Shown here: piece after piece, positions 1 through 12,837 of the stretch
Layout of the letters: every line of letters begins with the position of its first letter
Numbering within the stretch: position 1 is the first letter of the stretch
Assembly: GCF_030272615.1 (NCBI RefSeq)
Contig: NC_081413.1
Location: forward strand, 102,572,239-102,636,238
From: Cryptomeria japonica
Lineage: Eukaryota; Streptophyta; Pinopsida; Cupressales; Cupressaceae
Length of the DNA: 64,000 nucleotides
Direction: 5' to 3'
Program-made: the position numbers and the translations under genes
Notes under the pieces: generated by a model
Seen by the model: the letters and a program-made list of their open reading frames with translations, nothing else
The model's database searches: none
Told to the model about the DNA's origin: nothing

Positions 1-173
1 AAATATCCCAAAGTCTCAGAACAAGATCTGATCACACCAGAATATATTAGAGGAAATACCAAACTCTACAAAATAGTAATCAACAAAATAAAACTACAAA
101 CAGGATCATAAGATCTTCCCAAAATGCAATCACTGGAGCAAATCACAGGAATATGTTGACATCAATGACACCA
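1..173. other. Left flank of element A, unidentified
   Basis: AT-rich sequence left of element A. The first forward frame stays open from the window edge to a TAA at 106-108, giving about 35 residues that I cannot assign to a family. If A inserted into Copia relic G, this flank should be upstream pol sequence of G, but no reverse transcriptase motif is visible. Its last five bases, CACCA, differ by one base from CAACA, which follows the right end of A. This may be a decayed target duplication. Confidence 0.4.
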
Positions 174-2937
174 TGTAATTGCCCTCCCTTGATCAAACTC
201 TATTTAAATCTAGCTTGACTTTGGCTGACTTTTTCTTTTGTTTAGGTGGCTGGTTAATACCCTCCAACAAAATAACTTTTATCATGATTCTTTCATAAGA
301 TGTTTTGGATTTCATGATTGTTGGTTATGCGTTAGATCTCTATGGATATTTATATGTTAGATTATATGCAGATGTATTGACTTATTTACTTTGATATATA
401 TCATGTATTCGAGTCTGTATGGGGTGCAAGGGGATGATCTTCCGTCACTCACTTCGAAAGGACATAATCTCCTCCATCAGTGTGCCTAATCATGTTAGAT
501 GTATATGTGTGCATTTTTCTCTGTGATGCAGCTGCAGGTATCGAGCATTGACTCCACCCGAATCTTGGAGTCTGAGCGTGCTCTATAACCCAATGGTAAG
601 GTGGAAAAGGGTGATATTAGTCAGACCCCCTATTAGGCACCTCGATTCCTAGTTAGTTAGCCATGTTAATGTCAGTCTTGTTGGTATTTCGGGTTGGTTA
701 GTCTCAGTCCCTTACCCTTGTGTTGGTGTGATATTTTGTTAGCAAAAAATAATAATATTAATTATAGTAAATTAAGTATTAATGGTAAATAAATTTATAT
801 AGTTGAAAATTGTGCATTATTATATTTGGTTAATTAAATTAGTAAATGATTTAATCTATAATTTATTTAAAAGGGAAAATTAATTATTTGAATTTTATTG
901 TGTTTTGGAAATTAAATTCAAAAGGTAGGTTAATAGTTAATTAATTTAATTTTAATTTATTGTGTGTTTGTGGGAGTTACACAATAATAATCATATAATT
1001 AATGATTTTGTGATGAGAATGTTGCATGCTTTTGGGAGTTACATTTTGTGGGAAAAGCTTACCTTTGAAAAATTTGGAGAAGGAAAGGCTTTTTGTTTTT
1101 TTTGCCGTGAAAATTTCTCTCTTTGCATTTTTAGTTCTTCTCTAGTTATGGGGTTATTTCTATAAAAATTTGGGGAAACTGGCCGAGAAGCTCACAGTAT
1201 GCATTTCTAGTTATGGTTTTTCAATTGGGTTTTGGAATATGGGGATGAAAAGTTGAATTGGGGAAAAACCTATGGAGTTTTTTCTTGGAAGTTATTGAAA
1301 AGGGTTTGAATCATTTTGTTGAAGCGGGTGGATTTGTGTGCTTGACTCAATGTGTTCAACAACTGTGGAATTTTTCTTAAGCTTTTGTGCTTATTATCCA
1401 GATTTCGTTAAGAGGTAGGGTTCCAAATTTTTCTCTTGCATATGGAAGTTTTCTTTTAGTTTTGTATGAAATGAAGTAGTCTATTTGGCTATTGGATGTA
1501 ATCTATGAAATTGGGTTAATTAGATGTAAAATTGGAAAAACCAGGAAAGTGAAATTTTGGGGAAAAGTTTTATATATGTGATCTGGTTATATTAATTCAT
1601 GGTTGATCTTTGTTTTGAGGAAAAAATTCAAATTGGGGTTAGAATTAGTTTTGCGGTGAATCTGTTCATTTGGATTCTTGATTTCAAATAGTTTATATTG
1701 TTCTTATTTACCTCAGTTTGGTTGTTTTGAGGTTTATATATATAATTTTAATCTCTGCTAAAATTTCATTTCCGCACTTTAAATTATTATTATTAGTTTT
1801 GTTTATATCGTTGCTCCATTTGTGCATTGGGGGGTTACCCACGGTGGTGGGGAGCCCACCCCCGTGAGCTTACTCACGGTGGTGGGGATCTCCACCACCA
1901 TCGTGGGGGTCCACGGTGGTGGCATTTTCCCCCCCTCTCGGCACTGTAGAAAATAAAACAATATTTCTTTATTTTTTTTTAAATTCGCACTAGTGTTTGT
2001 ATGGGGGCCGGGGGTTGGGAGAGGTTACCAGGGCAACCCAAGATGGGGGCCGAGACCTAGTGAAGACCTACCAGGGTAACTCATGATGACCTAGTGATGA
2101 CACTCTTCCCTATTGCTACCTAGTGGTAACTTGCATCTTTTGATTCCTTCCATGGATTGTTTTTTGAACTCCAGAAGTGGTTGGGCTACTTATGTTAGTT
2201 TATCCTTTTGTGGATTGCTTTGGGCCTCTAGAAGTGGGTTATTAAATTTGGTGTCTCCTTTGACATTACTATTGTGAGCCTCTTGTGGATTTTGTATTGT
2301 TGATTCTCTTGTGAGCCCTTGTGTACTTTGTCTTGTGGATTCTCTTGTGAGTCTCTTATGAGTATAGCTCTTGGATTCTTTTCTGGTTCTTGATTGGTAC
2401 CTTTGTATGTTTTCTTTCGCCTTATGGGATTGACTGATACCTCCTAGCACGGGGGGTAGACCTATTGGTACCACATGGTTGGGTAAAGTGCTATTCGCAC
2501 CCATTGGGTTTTGGCTCCTTCAGATGCATGATTGAGGAGGCTCGTGAAAAGATTGAAGATTTTTATCATTGCACCAAATTTATGTATCCATCCCATCATG
2601 GGACTCTTGGAGATTTGTATCATGAGGATCCATTGTAATGTATTTGATGTTCATATGTATAATCTTCATCAATGAAATATGTATCTTGTACTTGTATAAA
2701 TGATCAATGTTGTAATTTGTTTAGAAGTTCCTTGTGTGGGTTCGTTAGATAATGTTAACCACGAGTTACATCATTATGGGGCCTTGAGGACAATTGCAAG
2801 TTGTTAATTGTGTATCACTTTTTATCTTGATTGATGTATCTCTCTTGTATATGTAGTGTTATACTGTAAAAAAAATTATTCGCATTTTCATTATTTTTGT
2901 TGTTTAAGTCCTCTTGGCCTCATAGTAGGGCGTAACA
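174..2937 (+). repeat. Left LTR of element A
   Basis: Repeat of about 2.76 kb matching the split right copy: 180-1960 pairs with 4420-5966 plus 36888-37080, and 1985-2937 pairs with 52793-53762. Relative to the right copy it lacks about 1.3 kb, corresponding to 37080-37157 plus 51537-52790. That is either a deletion here or an insertion there. The 3' end abuts the primer binding site, which fixes this as the 5' LTR. Confidence 0.75.
1827..1940. repeat. GC-rich inverted-repeat block in the LTR of A
   Basis: A GC-rich island in AT-rich surroundings, built from repeated CCCACGGTGGTGGGG-like units in both orientations, so a strong hairpin can form. The right LTR has a shortened version at about 36968-37058. 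It is followed by a T-rich run. Confidence 0.6.
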
Positions 2938-2939
2938 CT

Positions 2940-2951
2940 TGGTATCAGAGC
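2940..2951 (+). promoter_or_regulatory. Primer binding site of element A (initiator Met tRNA type)
   Basis: TGGTATCAGAGC lies two bases after the ...GTAACA LTR end. This is the standard plant initiator-methionine tRNA complement used to prime minus-strand synthesis. It fixes the 5' LTR boundary. Confidence 0.85.
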
Positions 2952-4417
2952 CCATGTTCAAACACTAGGATCTCTAGATAAGTTTGTGCCCTTAGTCTGG
3001 TTGGTATTTCTGTTGTATGATTATCCTTCTGAGTATCCCTGGGATTGATGTTTAGGACCTTGTATGTCTTGGGTGCTTTGTGCTCTGTCTCTTGCATGTT
3101 CCTCCTAAATATCCTAATTGTGTCTAATGTGTGTATTCATTTCTTGCTTTTACCATCATGTTGATAGTGCTTAATATGAGTGCATGTACTTTTGAATGCA
3201 TCGTAGTTAAATAGATATGTAGATAACTAAATAGCCTAAGGTGTTTAGTATACAATCTCTAATGCACTTAGGACATGCAATCTTGGGTGTTGTGTAGCGG
3301 TTACTCCCTGTTGTGTGGCCAAAAATTGGTCACCTCGTATTGTGATTTTGTTGTGATCGTGATTTCTTTGACTTGTTTATGATTTATGTTTTGTGATTAT
3401 GGGACTAACATTATGTTTTTTGATTTCTTTTGTAAGGGATGACCACTAAATCTTCTTTTCTTTCCATTTAATTAATGACACTTGTCGTGCTTATGTTGTT
3501 ATTGGTTTTCAAAATCGTTGATGTTTTTCATTATTTAATGTTGAGCTTGACAGTTTGTCTCTTAGATTAATTTCACTTTTGTTTGTGGCGGTCATTTCGA
3601 ATGTTGAATTAGCTGGCCCTAGTTATGTGTTAGTGTGGATTCTATCATGTTTGCTGGAACCTTTGATATTGTCTTATGGGAGAATACCGTGGAGATTGGA
3701 TCTAGGCATGTTGGGTAATCAATAGTGTTATAGTAATTCTAGCAAATAAAAGTGTATTCTCTATGATAAAGGCCATTTGTAACCAATTGGATCCTTAGTA
3801 TAGTAGAAGGAAGTGTGAATTGGAGTGAGTAGATTGTATTATATGCTTGAGATAAATCTATTGATTTGTAGATTCGTTGCATGACAAGTGTTTGTGAATG
3901 TTTACCTGGATTCTCTTTGAGATAAGCTGGCATTATATGGTTGATATATGTAATTATATTACTGCTTTCCTTAGAATGAGATTGTTTCGTGCTTAATGAT
4001 TGGAGTTGGTGTTGATGTGATATGACATTTGTACTCGAAACTCTCTCTTCATTCATGAGTGAGCATTATAAACCTTTGATATCAAATGTTACATTAGTGA
4101 TGTTTGAATTTGGGAACTTAATTGGAAAACATGTATGTTTTCCTTGATATGTAGAAAGAAGTGTATGTGCATGATATTGTAGTAGACTTATATCTGTCAT
4201 TTTTATGGTGTTTATAGATGATAAGGAAGTGTTTTCAGTTTGAAAATGTAAGTTTTAATGTTGTACTTAATGATATGTCCACTTTCAAGAATCTCTATTT
4301 TTCAAGAATATTGTAGCATAAGGATTTAAAATTACATAATATAAGTGTTATGACTATGTGTTCTTGTTTCCTGTCTTAGCCTTGCGACTTCCAGGAGTAA
4401 GTCAAACCCTAGGGGGG
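2952..4417 (+). other. Internal region of element A, no coding capacity seen
   Basis: About 1.47 kb between primer site and right LTR. It is T-rich on this strand with frequent stops in all frames, and no protease, reverse transcriptase or integrase motif was found. It ends in CCTAGGGGGG at about 4408-4417, a plausible polypurine tract. The length suggests a large internal deletion or a LARD-like non-autonomous design. Confidence 0.6.
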
Positions 4418-5964
4418 TCCCTCAATCAGACTTTGTTTAAATCTAGTTTGACTTTGGTTATTTTTTATTTTGTTTAGGTGGCTGATTGATACTCTCCAAC
4501 GAAATGGCTTTTATCATGATTCTTTCATAAGATGTTTTGGATTTCATGAACGTTGGTTACAAGTTAGATCTCTATGGATATTTAGATGTTAGATTAGATG
4601 TTGATGTATTGACTTATTTACTTTGAGATATATCATGTGTTTGAGTCTGTATGGGGTGCGAGGGGATGATCTTCCATCACCCACTTCAGAGGGACATAGA
4701 TTGTCACGACTCTCCTCCACCAGTGTGCATATTCATGTTAGATGTATATGTGTGCATTTTTCTCTGTGATGCAGCTACAGGTATCGAGCATCAACTCCAC
4801 CCGATTATTTTGGGCTTTACAACCCAATGGTAAAGTGGAAAAGGGAGATATTAGTCAAACCCCCAATCAGGCACCCCATTTCCTTGTTAGTCAGCCATGT
4901 TAATGTCAGTCCTGTTGGTATTTCAAGTGGTTAGTCTCAGTCCCTTACCTTTGTGTTGGTGTAATAGTTTGTTAGCAAAAAATAATAATAATAATTATAG
5001 GAAATTAAGTATTAATGGTAAATAAATTTATATAGTTGAAATTTGTGCATTATATATTTGGTTAATTAAATTAGTAAATGATTTAATCTCTAATTTATTT
5101 AAAAGGGAAAATTAATTATTCGAATATTATTGTGTTTTGGAAATTAAATTCAAAAGGAAAATTAATATTTAATTAATTTAATTTTAATTTATTTGTGTGT
5201 TTGTGGGAGTTACACAATAATAATCATATAACAAATGATTTTATGGTGAGGACCTTGCATGCTTTTGGGAGTTACATTTTGTGGGAAAGCTTATCTTTGA
5301 AAAATTTGGAGAAGGAAAGGATTTTTATTTATTTTTGCCATGAAATTCTCTCCCTCTCTCTGCATTTTTGGTTCTTCTCTGGTTATGGGGGTATTTCTAT
5401 AAAAAATTGGGGAAACTGGCCAGTAAATTCACAATATGCATTTTTGGTTATGGTTTTCAATTGGGTTTTGGAATATGGGGTTGAAAAGTTGAATTGGGGA
5501 AAAACCTATTGAGTTTCTTGCTGAATGTTATTGAAAAGGGTTTGAAACATTTTGTTGAAGCGGGTGGATTTGTGTGCCTGACTCAATGTATTCGACAGCC
5601 ATGGAATTTTGCTTCAACTTCTGTGCTTATTATCTAAATTTCGTTAAGAGGTAGGGTTCCAAATTTTTCTCTTGCATGTGGAAATTTTCTTGTAGTTTTG
5701 TATGAAATGAAGTAGTCTGTTTGGCTATTGGATATAATCTATGAAATTGGGTTAATTAGAAGTAAAATAAAAAAAACCAAGAAAGTGAAATTTTGGGGAA
5801 AAGTTTTATATCTGTGATTTGGTTATATTAATTCATGGTTGACCTTTGTTTTGAGGAAAAAATTCAAATTGGGGTTACAAATTAGTTTTGTGGTGAATCC
5901 GTGCATTTGGATTCTTGGTTTCAAATAGTTTATATTGTTCTTATTTATCCTTGTCTGGTTATTT

Positions 5965-6060
<96 letters not shown>
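4418..6060 (+). repeat. Right LTR of element A, block 1 of 3
   Basis: Matches the left LTR from about 180 to 1740. The homology stops in a TA microsatellite where element B begins, and resumes at 36888 on the far side of B with the bases that follow the same short TA run in the left LTR (about 1735-1745). Confidence 0.75.
5967..6060. repeat. (AT)n microsatellite at the B insertion site
   Basis: About 94 bases of uninterrupted AT dinucleotide directly left of the B 5' LTR. The left LTR of A has only a short TA run here (about 1735-1743), so the tract expanded in this copy. Confidence 0.95.
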
Positions 6061-6063
<3 letters not shown>

Positions 6064-6731
6064 ATACACCTAAAAATGGTCTGAAGATAATTAATTAAAT
6101 AAGCAATTATTTAATTAATGCCCCTTCCTAATTTAATTAAATTCATTAAGCAATTTGATTAAATTCCCCCTTTCATCTACTTATTAATAAATCTAAGGAT
6201 TTATTTAATAGGTTCATTTGAATAGTCCCCTTTGATTAATTAATTCAAATTAATTAATCCTCCCACCACTTCAATTAATTCTTCTAATCCCCTAATTAAT
6301 TAAAACAAATCAATTTATGAGTTGTTGAGAATTAATTAGTCTTTTCCTATTATTTGAATTTTTAAATTTAAATTACCCACATGCCTCCTAACTTCTAAAC
6401 CACCTAACCTAACCATCCCTCTAACCTAACCCATTCCACCTAACCTTGGGTTTTCTTAACCCTATCCTATCTTGCACATCCTAACCTCCTTATCCTAACC
6501 TCCTATGGTGTGGATATTTTCTTCTTGAGACACATGGCACTTTGGCCACATGTCTCCTCTCTTGGACACTTTCCCTTTTATGAGCAAAGCTCCTTGACAC
6601 TTGTCACCACAGAGATGACAAGTGTCTCTTCCTCCAACCTCTTCTTCAACCTCCTCCAATTTCACCCTTGATATCTTCAGACTCAATCTTGACCATTGAT
6701 TCTTGCCACCTTAGCCTAGCCTTGGAAATCC

Positions 6732-6739
6732 TATAAATA
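6732..6739 (+). promoter_or_regulatory. TATA-like element in the B LTR
   Basis: TATAAATA followed by a C-run, about two-thirds of the way through the LTR. This is a plausible U3/R promoter position. The equivalent site in the 3' LTR has lost its first T. Confidence 0.45.
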
Positions 6740-7006
6740 TCCCCCATTTTGGAGCAATAAGGATCCCATCTCATTTTAATCTTATGCATTGTTACTATAG
6801 GCATATCCATTCTAGCATATTATTTAAGCATTGTTATTATAGGCAATTGCATCTTAGATTTAGTTTAATTTGATCATTTTCTAGCATAATTGTTGAATCA
6901 TGTAGCTTAATCAATCATCATCATAGTTTAAATCATGCTTATCATTAGCTTAATTAGTCTCTTGGATCAATCTAGCATAATCAATCTCATCTTTGCATAT
7001 CATTAT

Positions 7007-7476
7007 TGTTGGTGTAAATAATTATTCATCTTGGATATTATTACACCTTAATTAAGTTTACTTAGGTACATGCATTTCATAGTAGTTTGGGTATGAGACA
7101 CTTGGGTGTTTGTGCCACATTGGGATAGTGTGTGTAGGAGAATTTCCACCTTTTGTGGTCTTATCTTGTTGTTACATTCCACATTCAGTGGGTGATCCAC
7201 CTCATGTGGAATATTATATTGTTTCTCCTACCTACCCTTGGTTCTTATTGAGCCACATGTCATGTTTGTGTGCTCACATATCCATATAGCCTTGCCTATA
7301 TAAGCAGGCTCATATTCATTGTATGTATCACTTGATGATCCAGTTGATCAGTTTTTTTATCTTGATAGAATACAGTTTATTCCTATCATTTATTTTGTCT
7401 CTCTTATTTGTGCTTTCCATTGCCTCTTGATCTTGGCAAAATCTCACATGGTATTAGAGCTGGTCCATGTCTCACA
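7007..7476 (+). mobile_element. Copia-like LTR with primer site, collapsed insertion in the B LTR
   Basis: A 470-base insertion absent from the B 3' LTR and flanked by ATTAT at 7002-7006 and 7477-7481. It begins TGTTGGTGTAAATAA. An LTR-like stretch runs to TCTCACA at 7448, followed at once by TGGTATTAGAGC (7449-7460), an initiator-Met-type primer site. After 16 more bases it ends in a second TCTCACA. A TATA box, CTATATAAGC, lies at 7296-7305. It looks like an element whose whole body and most of the 3' LTR were lost between short TCTCACA repeats. Confidence 0.8.
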
Positions 7477-7697
7477 ATTATCATTTCAAATCCTCCATCT
7501 AGGTGTAGTCAAGTCACTGGGATTGCTTATCCAGATCTGAGAGCAAATCCATACTCGCATCTCTTAGGAGGCGATAGATCACTTTGTCATGGTTTTACCT
7601 TTATTTGCTTATTATTTTCTAACCATGCTTGTAATGATCTATTGAGTATTTTGCGTTGTAGCTACAGGTATCACATTTCTCACAGAGCACGACATTT

Positions 7698-7715
7698 TGG
7701 CGCCCACCGTGGGGC
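7698..7715 (+). promoter_or_regulatory. Primer binding site of element B
   Basis: TGGCGCCCACCGTGGGGC begins three bases after the LTR end. The TGG start pairs with a tRNA CCA end. Sites of this form are common in Tat-lineage elements. I do not name the tRNA because I cannot match it securely. Confidence 0.75.
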
Positions 7716-9836
7716 TGAAAATATGATTTTGGCCTCTCAAGCATCATCAAATCTTCATTTCTGATCGGGCTGGAATCAGAATTTTGTACGAGCTCCTTTT
7801 TGGTCTCATACGAGCTCCTTTGTGCATTGAAATGACAATCCATCCTCACTCATACAAGCTTTTAAAGTGTCGTACAAGCTCTATTCTTCACTTGTACAGT
7901 CCTGGAAAGGTACTCGTACGATCAAGTAAATTATGTCATACAAAATTCTGCTTTTGTATTTTTAAAGCAGTTTGCATTTTAGGGTTTTCATGCTTCAATT
8001 TGATCATTACTAATGCTAACCCTGGTCTGTTTGTGAGTTTTTCGGTAGCCTAACTATTTTTTGCAGGATGATTGTCAAAGATAACACTTGTCAAAGCTTC
8101 ATTTCAACAAAACACATCATGACTACTAATGCATTTATTTTGCAGGTTGCCTAGGAGAACTCAACTAAACTCTATGTCTTCTTTAATTTTTCTAGGCACA
8201 CTTGATTTTGCTAATGGAAATGAACAATCATGTTTTATGTGTTTTGATGATAGGCGAGTATGCTCTCACTTTTCTCAGGTGATCAGAAAGCTAGACTCAT
8301 CCTTTACTTTCACTAATGCATTTCTTTAGCGGGCTTGCCCTCCTGAGGAGCTAATAACTCTTAGCCATTAAGGCTAGTGAGAGGAGAATGACCTAAGTGG
8401 GAACAACTAATGCCAAGTAATCCAACCCACTATAAAATAAATGTGATTTGATGAAAATCAAGTCAACGACAGTGCTCCGGAATAGCTCTCCTTCGTACCT
8501 TCGGGTATATCAAACCTTGGTTTTCAAAGCTGGGAGACCTCTTAATTGAGTATTATACCCTAATGCACTGAACATATCCCTTACTAGTTCTGATTAAATT
8601 AGAAGCTACCTGATTCACCTCTGAAAGGGTGATAATCTTTGTGCAAGTGAGATAGTAACTCTCCCAAGACACTTTCCATATCGTGCCCCCATTAGCGTTT
8701 GGAGTCGGATAATATGGCGTTGAGAATCCATTGCGTGAGACTCAATGGCTGTATTCTAATAAGCTATTGGGTGTGTACCTAAGCTTGCAAGTAAAGGTTT
8801 TCTCTCTCAGCTAACTTCCTTAGGTAGCATAATGTGCTTGAAGGTCACTTATCATATCATGTGTTTGTTGTGTATTCATCCCTTAAACAAAAAATTAGAC
8901 ATTTAAAACTAGAAAACATAAGCAAAAAATCAAACTTCACTAATCAAAATTCTGCCAAACAAACATTTTTATCTTTGTTTTGTCCTTTGTCATATGACTT
9001 ATCTACTTTGTCGTATGGTCCAGTGGGAATTGTTGTACGAGTCTGTGTAGCAGAAAATGTTATATTATCTATCATCGTCCGGTTCAGTGAAAAGTGTCGT
9101 ACGAGTCATCTTAGCAGAGGATTTTCTATCGTGTGAGATTTTTTTTTTGTCACATCAGCTGTATAAATTGTCGTTCAGGGCTGTGTAGTCTATCGTACGA
9201 ACTTCTGTCTCTATTGGTCTAGAGATGTCTTGCACTTCTTTTTTAGGTCTGTCCTATTTGCTCGGTTAGTTTGTACTGATCATAAACACCTGATATCTAT
9301 CATTTTATGCTTGGATTGTCTTCTTGGTTTGCTTGGTCAAGTTATCATTTGTCATATCGGATTATAAAGATAAACACCTCAATATTTTCAAGTACTCACC
9401 CTCAACAAGTTCAAGATCTAAACATCTCAAAGTGCATCATCAACCTCTTTGATAAACTAAGCACCCAAAACATAGTTTCTCATCAGGATCTATCATCCTT
9501 TATCACAAAACTACAACGTTTGGTCAGGATAACCTTGTCCCACATCATAGGATATATCATTCCTATCGGACTTGGTTCTTATCGAATCATCATTATTGCA
9601 CTCCAAAATCGAAGATCGAAAAACTTGCAAACTTTTAAACACTTGAACCATCTTTTCGTGTCATATCACTCTATCACATTTACATTGATAGTTGATCCCT
9701 TATCAAAACAACTTTTAAACAATCGAATCCTAGCAGTATCTAAGACATGTGTATGCCCGTTTTAACCAGAGCTCAGAGATGAAAAATCGCAGAGACTTAA
9801 ATTGAAACATTGGAAATAACTGAGGAGCATATAACC
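7716..9836 (+). other. Leader of element B
   Basis: About 2.1 kb of untranslated leader. It holds many variants of the palindrome TCGTACGA (7785-7945 and 9005-9200). A block at 8245-8440 is clearly homologous to 39815-40010 in element C, sharing a potential hairpin, then GATCAGAAA, then TAGCGGGCNTGCCCTCC. Short open frames here show no family resemblance and were not called. Confidence 0.65.
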
Positions 9837-10899
9837 ATGGAACACAAAGATGAAATACAAGTTGAAGAAGAAATAATAGAACAACATATCAGAGACATCA
9901 AAAAGATCCCCAATTCGATAAATTTATGAAAAAAATATTGGAGGGAGACAAAGAAAAATATTTCCTAATGCTAGCAAGAATTGGTGCTACACTTCCCCAA
10001 GATTTTGATGTGAACAAATTGACACAAAAGAAAAGTGATCCTCCTCCTAGTAATGAACAATATGAGGATATTTTTGGTCTTAAAATGAATGACACATCAA
10101 TTCTTAGTAACACCAGAACCAATGAAGAAACTTACATTCCCAAAAGAGATGAAGTAGAAATTCTGAATACCGTTCAACCCAATGAATATACAAGAAGGAC
10201 TAGAGATGAAACGAGAAGAGATACAGATCCCCCTAGAATACAAAATCATGGTTATGCAATAACAAATCATGTTGATAATCCTATCACAACTCTCATGCAA
10301 TAACTATAAACACTGCAAACACAAATTCAAGGTATGCAAAGAGGAAATGTTAGAAGATACTCACTTCAAGAAATTTGTCCTTATCCATTAGAAATAAATC
10401 TATACATGATACCATTTCCTATAGGTTTTGAAACTCCTAGATATGAAAAATATGATGGAAGCGCTGACCCTCGATATCATATATGAGAATTTTGCACAAT
10501 GAGTATGGAGTTTGTACATGAGGATACCTACTTAATGAGATTATTTCCGAAAAGCTTAATTGGATTAGCTATGGAATGGTTCTCCAAACTTCCACCTGGA
10601 ATCCGATCATTCTCAGAATTGGTGGATAAGTTTGTTTCACAATATTCATACAACATACAACATGAAGTAACAATGCTAGACCTATGTAACACCAAACAAA
10701 AGAGTGGAGAACCTTTCATGACATTTTTACAATGATGGAGACGGTTAGCTTTGCGGTATCCTCGTACAGTGCTAGAGTATGAAAAAATGGACATATTCAT
10801 CAACAACCTAAATGATCAAATGAGTTATTGTTTAAAAATGAAAGGAAATCAAAGTTTCAGAAAGATGATTGATAATGGAATCAGAATGGAGGAAGCCAT
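9837..10899 (+). pseudogene. gag: Element B gag, N-terminal part
   Basis: Capsid-precursor relic. An ATG at 9837 opens a short acidic frame; a shift near 9900 moves into the frame that runs from 9926 to 10899. The retrotransposon gag core is visible as RLFPKSLIGLAMEWFSKLPPG followed by FSELVDKFVSQYSYN, closely matching element C (RLFPKSLTGDALAWFSSLP). Nonsense codons interrupt it near 10301, 10484 and 10735. The reading stops at ...RMEEA, where insertion D begins, and resumes at 14786 with KKGELKIYKDG. Confidence 0.8.
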
Positions 10900-11488
10900 T
10901 GTAATAACCCACCATATTTAACCCAACATATTTGACCATTCTTTTTTGTTTTGTTTAATTTAATCATTGTGTTTGATTCAATTGCATACTCTAGGCATCC
11001 ATCCATTTGGATTAGGGATTCATCCATCTGGGATGAGTATCTAACCATATGGGTTAGGCACCTATCCATATGAGACATAAGATTTCATCTATCCAATATG
11101 GGATAGGCATCTACCCATACGGGGTAGGCATCTATCCAATCGGGATAGGAGGTGCTTTGGCCAGAGACTTAGACTCATCGGGACCATTCGGGTCCTGAGC
11201 CACTCACTAAGTACTACAATCTTCTAACAGAAGTGCACCGAGGTCACCATCCTTAGGAGTAATTAAATAACATAATATAAGCTTGAATTCCATCTTGGAA
11301 TTTGGCTTAAAGCTTCGGGAAGTCAAGTGAATCCATACAGGATTCCTTCCCAGTATGCATTGAATTACTTTTTCCATTTTATTATACTTATCTTTCAAAT
11401 TAGGATTCTACTCAATCCTTCTTTTTACCAAGCCTAGACCCCACCCACGAATGCCTGAGTACGAGGGACAACTCCGTCCCAAGACTGC

Positions 11489-11532
11489 CTACATACCCGC
11501 TTCGACACGGGATTAAGGCGTAAAGTATGTAG
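11489..11532. repeat. Nested hairpin in element D
   Basis: Outer arms CTACATAC (11489-11496) and GTATGTAG (11525-11532) enclose inner arms CCCG (11496-11499) and CGGG (11508-11511). It lies about 600 bases into the element, near a possible transcript start region. Confidence 0.5.
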
Positions 11533-12837
11533 TTCTATTTTCTACTCTATGGTTTGATGTAAACTGATTAGTGGGTACACAACCCTTTCTAGGGTCAATG
11601 TCCCAGATAGTTTCTTTGTGGTTGCTACCCACGGTGGTAGCGCTTAAACAAAGGCTCAAGATGGCCTATTATTTGTGACCTAAAACAACTACATCCTAAC
11701 AACTATCATAAGCATCACCCTTGACCAAATTGTCAATCACCAATATCCCTTCAAGATTAAATCAATTTCATAAAAGCATTTTACTTAACCACCCTAAAGG
11801 GGGTTTACTATGGTTTAACTCAATGGATGTAAAATCATTTAAAGATTATCTTATTAGATTATCGATCCAAGGGGGATTACCCGCCCCTTGGATTTTTAAC
11901 TTCCAAGTGTCCCTTATTACTCCCCGACAATTTATAGGGATGATGCCACAGATGTCATTGATGCAACTTTATTAGGCATTAAGTGCAGTAGTTCAACATG
12001 ATGGCATTACCCGTAAGCGTGACCCAGAGGCACTGTATATACCGAATGCTGCTAGGTTTTGGTTTTCTGACTTCCTTTATTTAGTTTTCTAATTAAGGAG
12101 CTATGAAAAGCATCATACTTGAAAACAATTATGAATTGAACGTGTACAATTAGATATTGCAAAGCTCAATTATTTGAATAACTACTTTGATGGCATCCAA
12201 GTACCATTTGATAAAAAGAAATACCATTCTTCTACAACTAAACTAATTAATATATAATGGTATGATAATGACAATTATGAACTCACATATTAAAACATGT
12301 AACTTGCATGAAGATAATGGAAATGTAACTTGCTCATCAATGAATGCAATTTAATATATAAGAATTTTGATGATGTAACATTAGTGTCATTTACATGCAA
12401 AATAAGGCAATGTTTACTTCTATCACGAGAATAATTTAATTATAGCATTACTTGAACAATTAGTTTAGGCTTTGGGCAATTTTGGATCAAATCATAATAT
12501 TATGAATCTGAAAATTATCGACTAAGTAACCCAATAAATCTCCAATGGGTTGGGAGATTTTAATTATACACATAAATTTGCAATTATAAATTCACTATAC
12601 AATGATCCTAATTACTTATAAGTCTTCCTAAGTTTAAATTTACTAATTTAAAATTTATAACAATTAAACTTAAAATTTTACTCCCTAAATTTAATTTTAC
12701 TAATTCAAAATTTATAACAACTAAACCAAAAATTTTAACTAAGCAATTATTAACAAATTATAAATTGTAATTTAATATATATATAAATATTTAATTAACA
12801 AAAATATTAATAAGCCAAACTTTGTTTTTAATAGATA

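Larger units (their letters stand above)
6061..7694 (+). repeat. 5' LTR of element B, carrying a Copia insertion
   Basis: Begins TGTATACACCTAAAAATGG and ends GAGCACGACA. It aligns end to end with 35683-36841 once 7007-7481 is removed. By eye I count about 47 differences over about 1,160 bases (about 4%). A TATA-like TATAAATA lies at 6732-6739 and has become CATAAATA in the 3' LTR. Confidence 0.9.

Noticed and set aside
962-1165. Similar short translations in both A LTR copies (962-1165 and 5195-5512, both starting MCLWELHNNNHI)
   Set aside because: The similarity is explained by the LTR duplication. The two frames diverge through small indels after about 40 codons, so there is no sign of protein-level constraint.
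5901-6098. Ile/Tyr repeat open frames in TA tracts (also 13043-13296 and 59394-59759)
   Set aside because: Pure microsatellite artefacts.
6495-6686. 63-codon minus-strand frame conserved in both B LTRs (also 36116-36307)
   Set aside because: Conservation follows from LTR identity. It is antisense within the LTR near the TATA-like site and matches no family I know.
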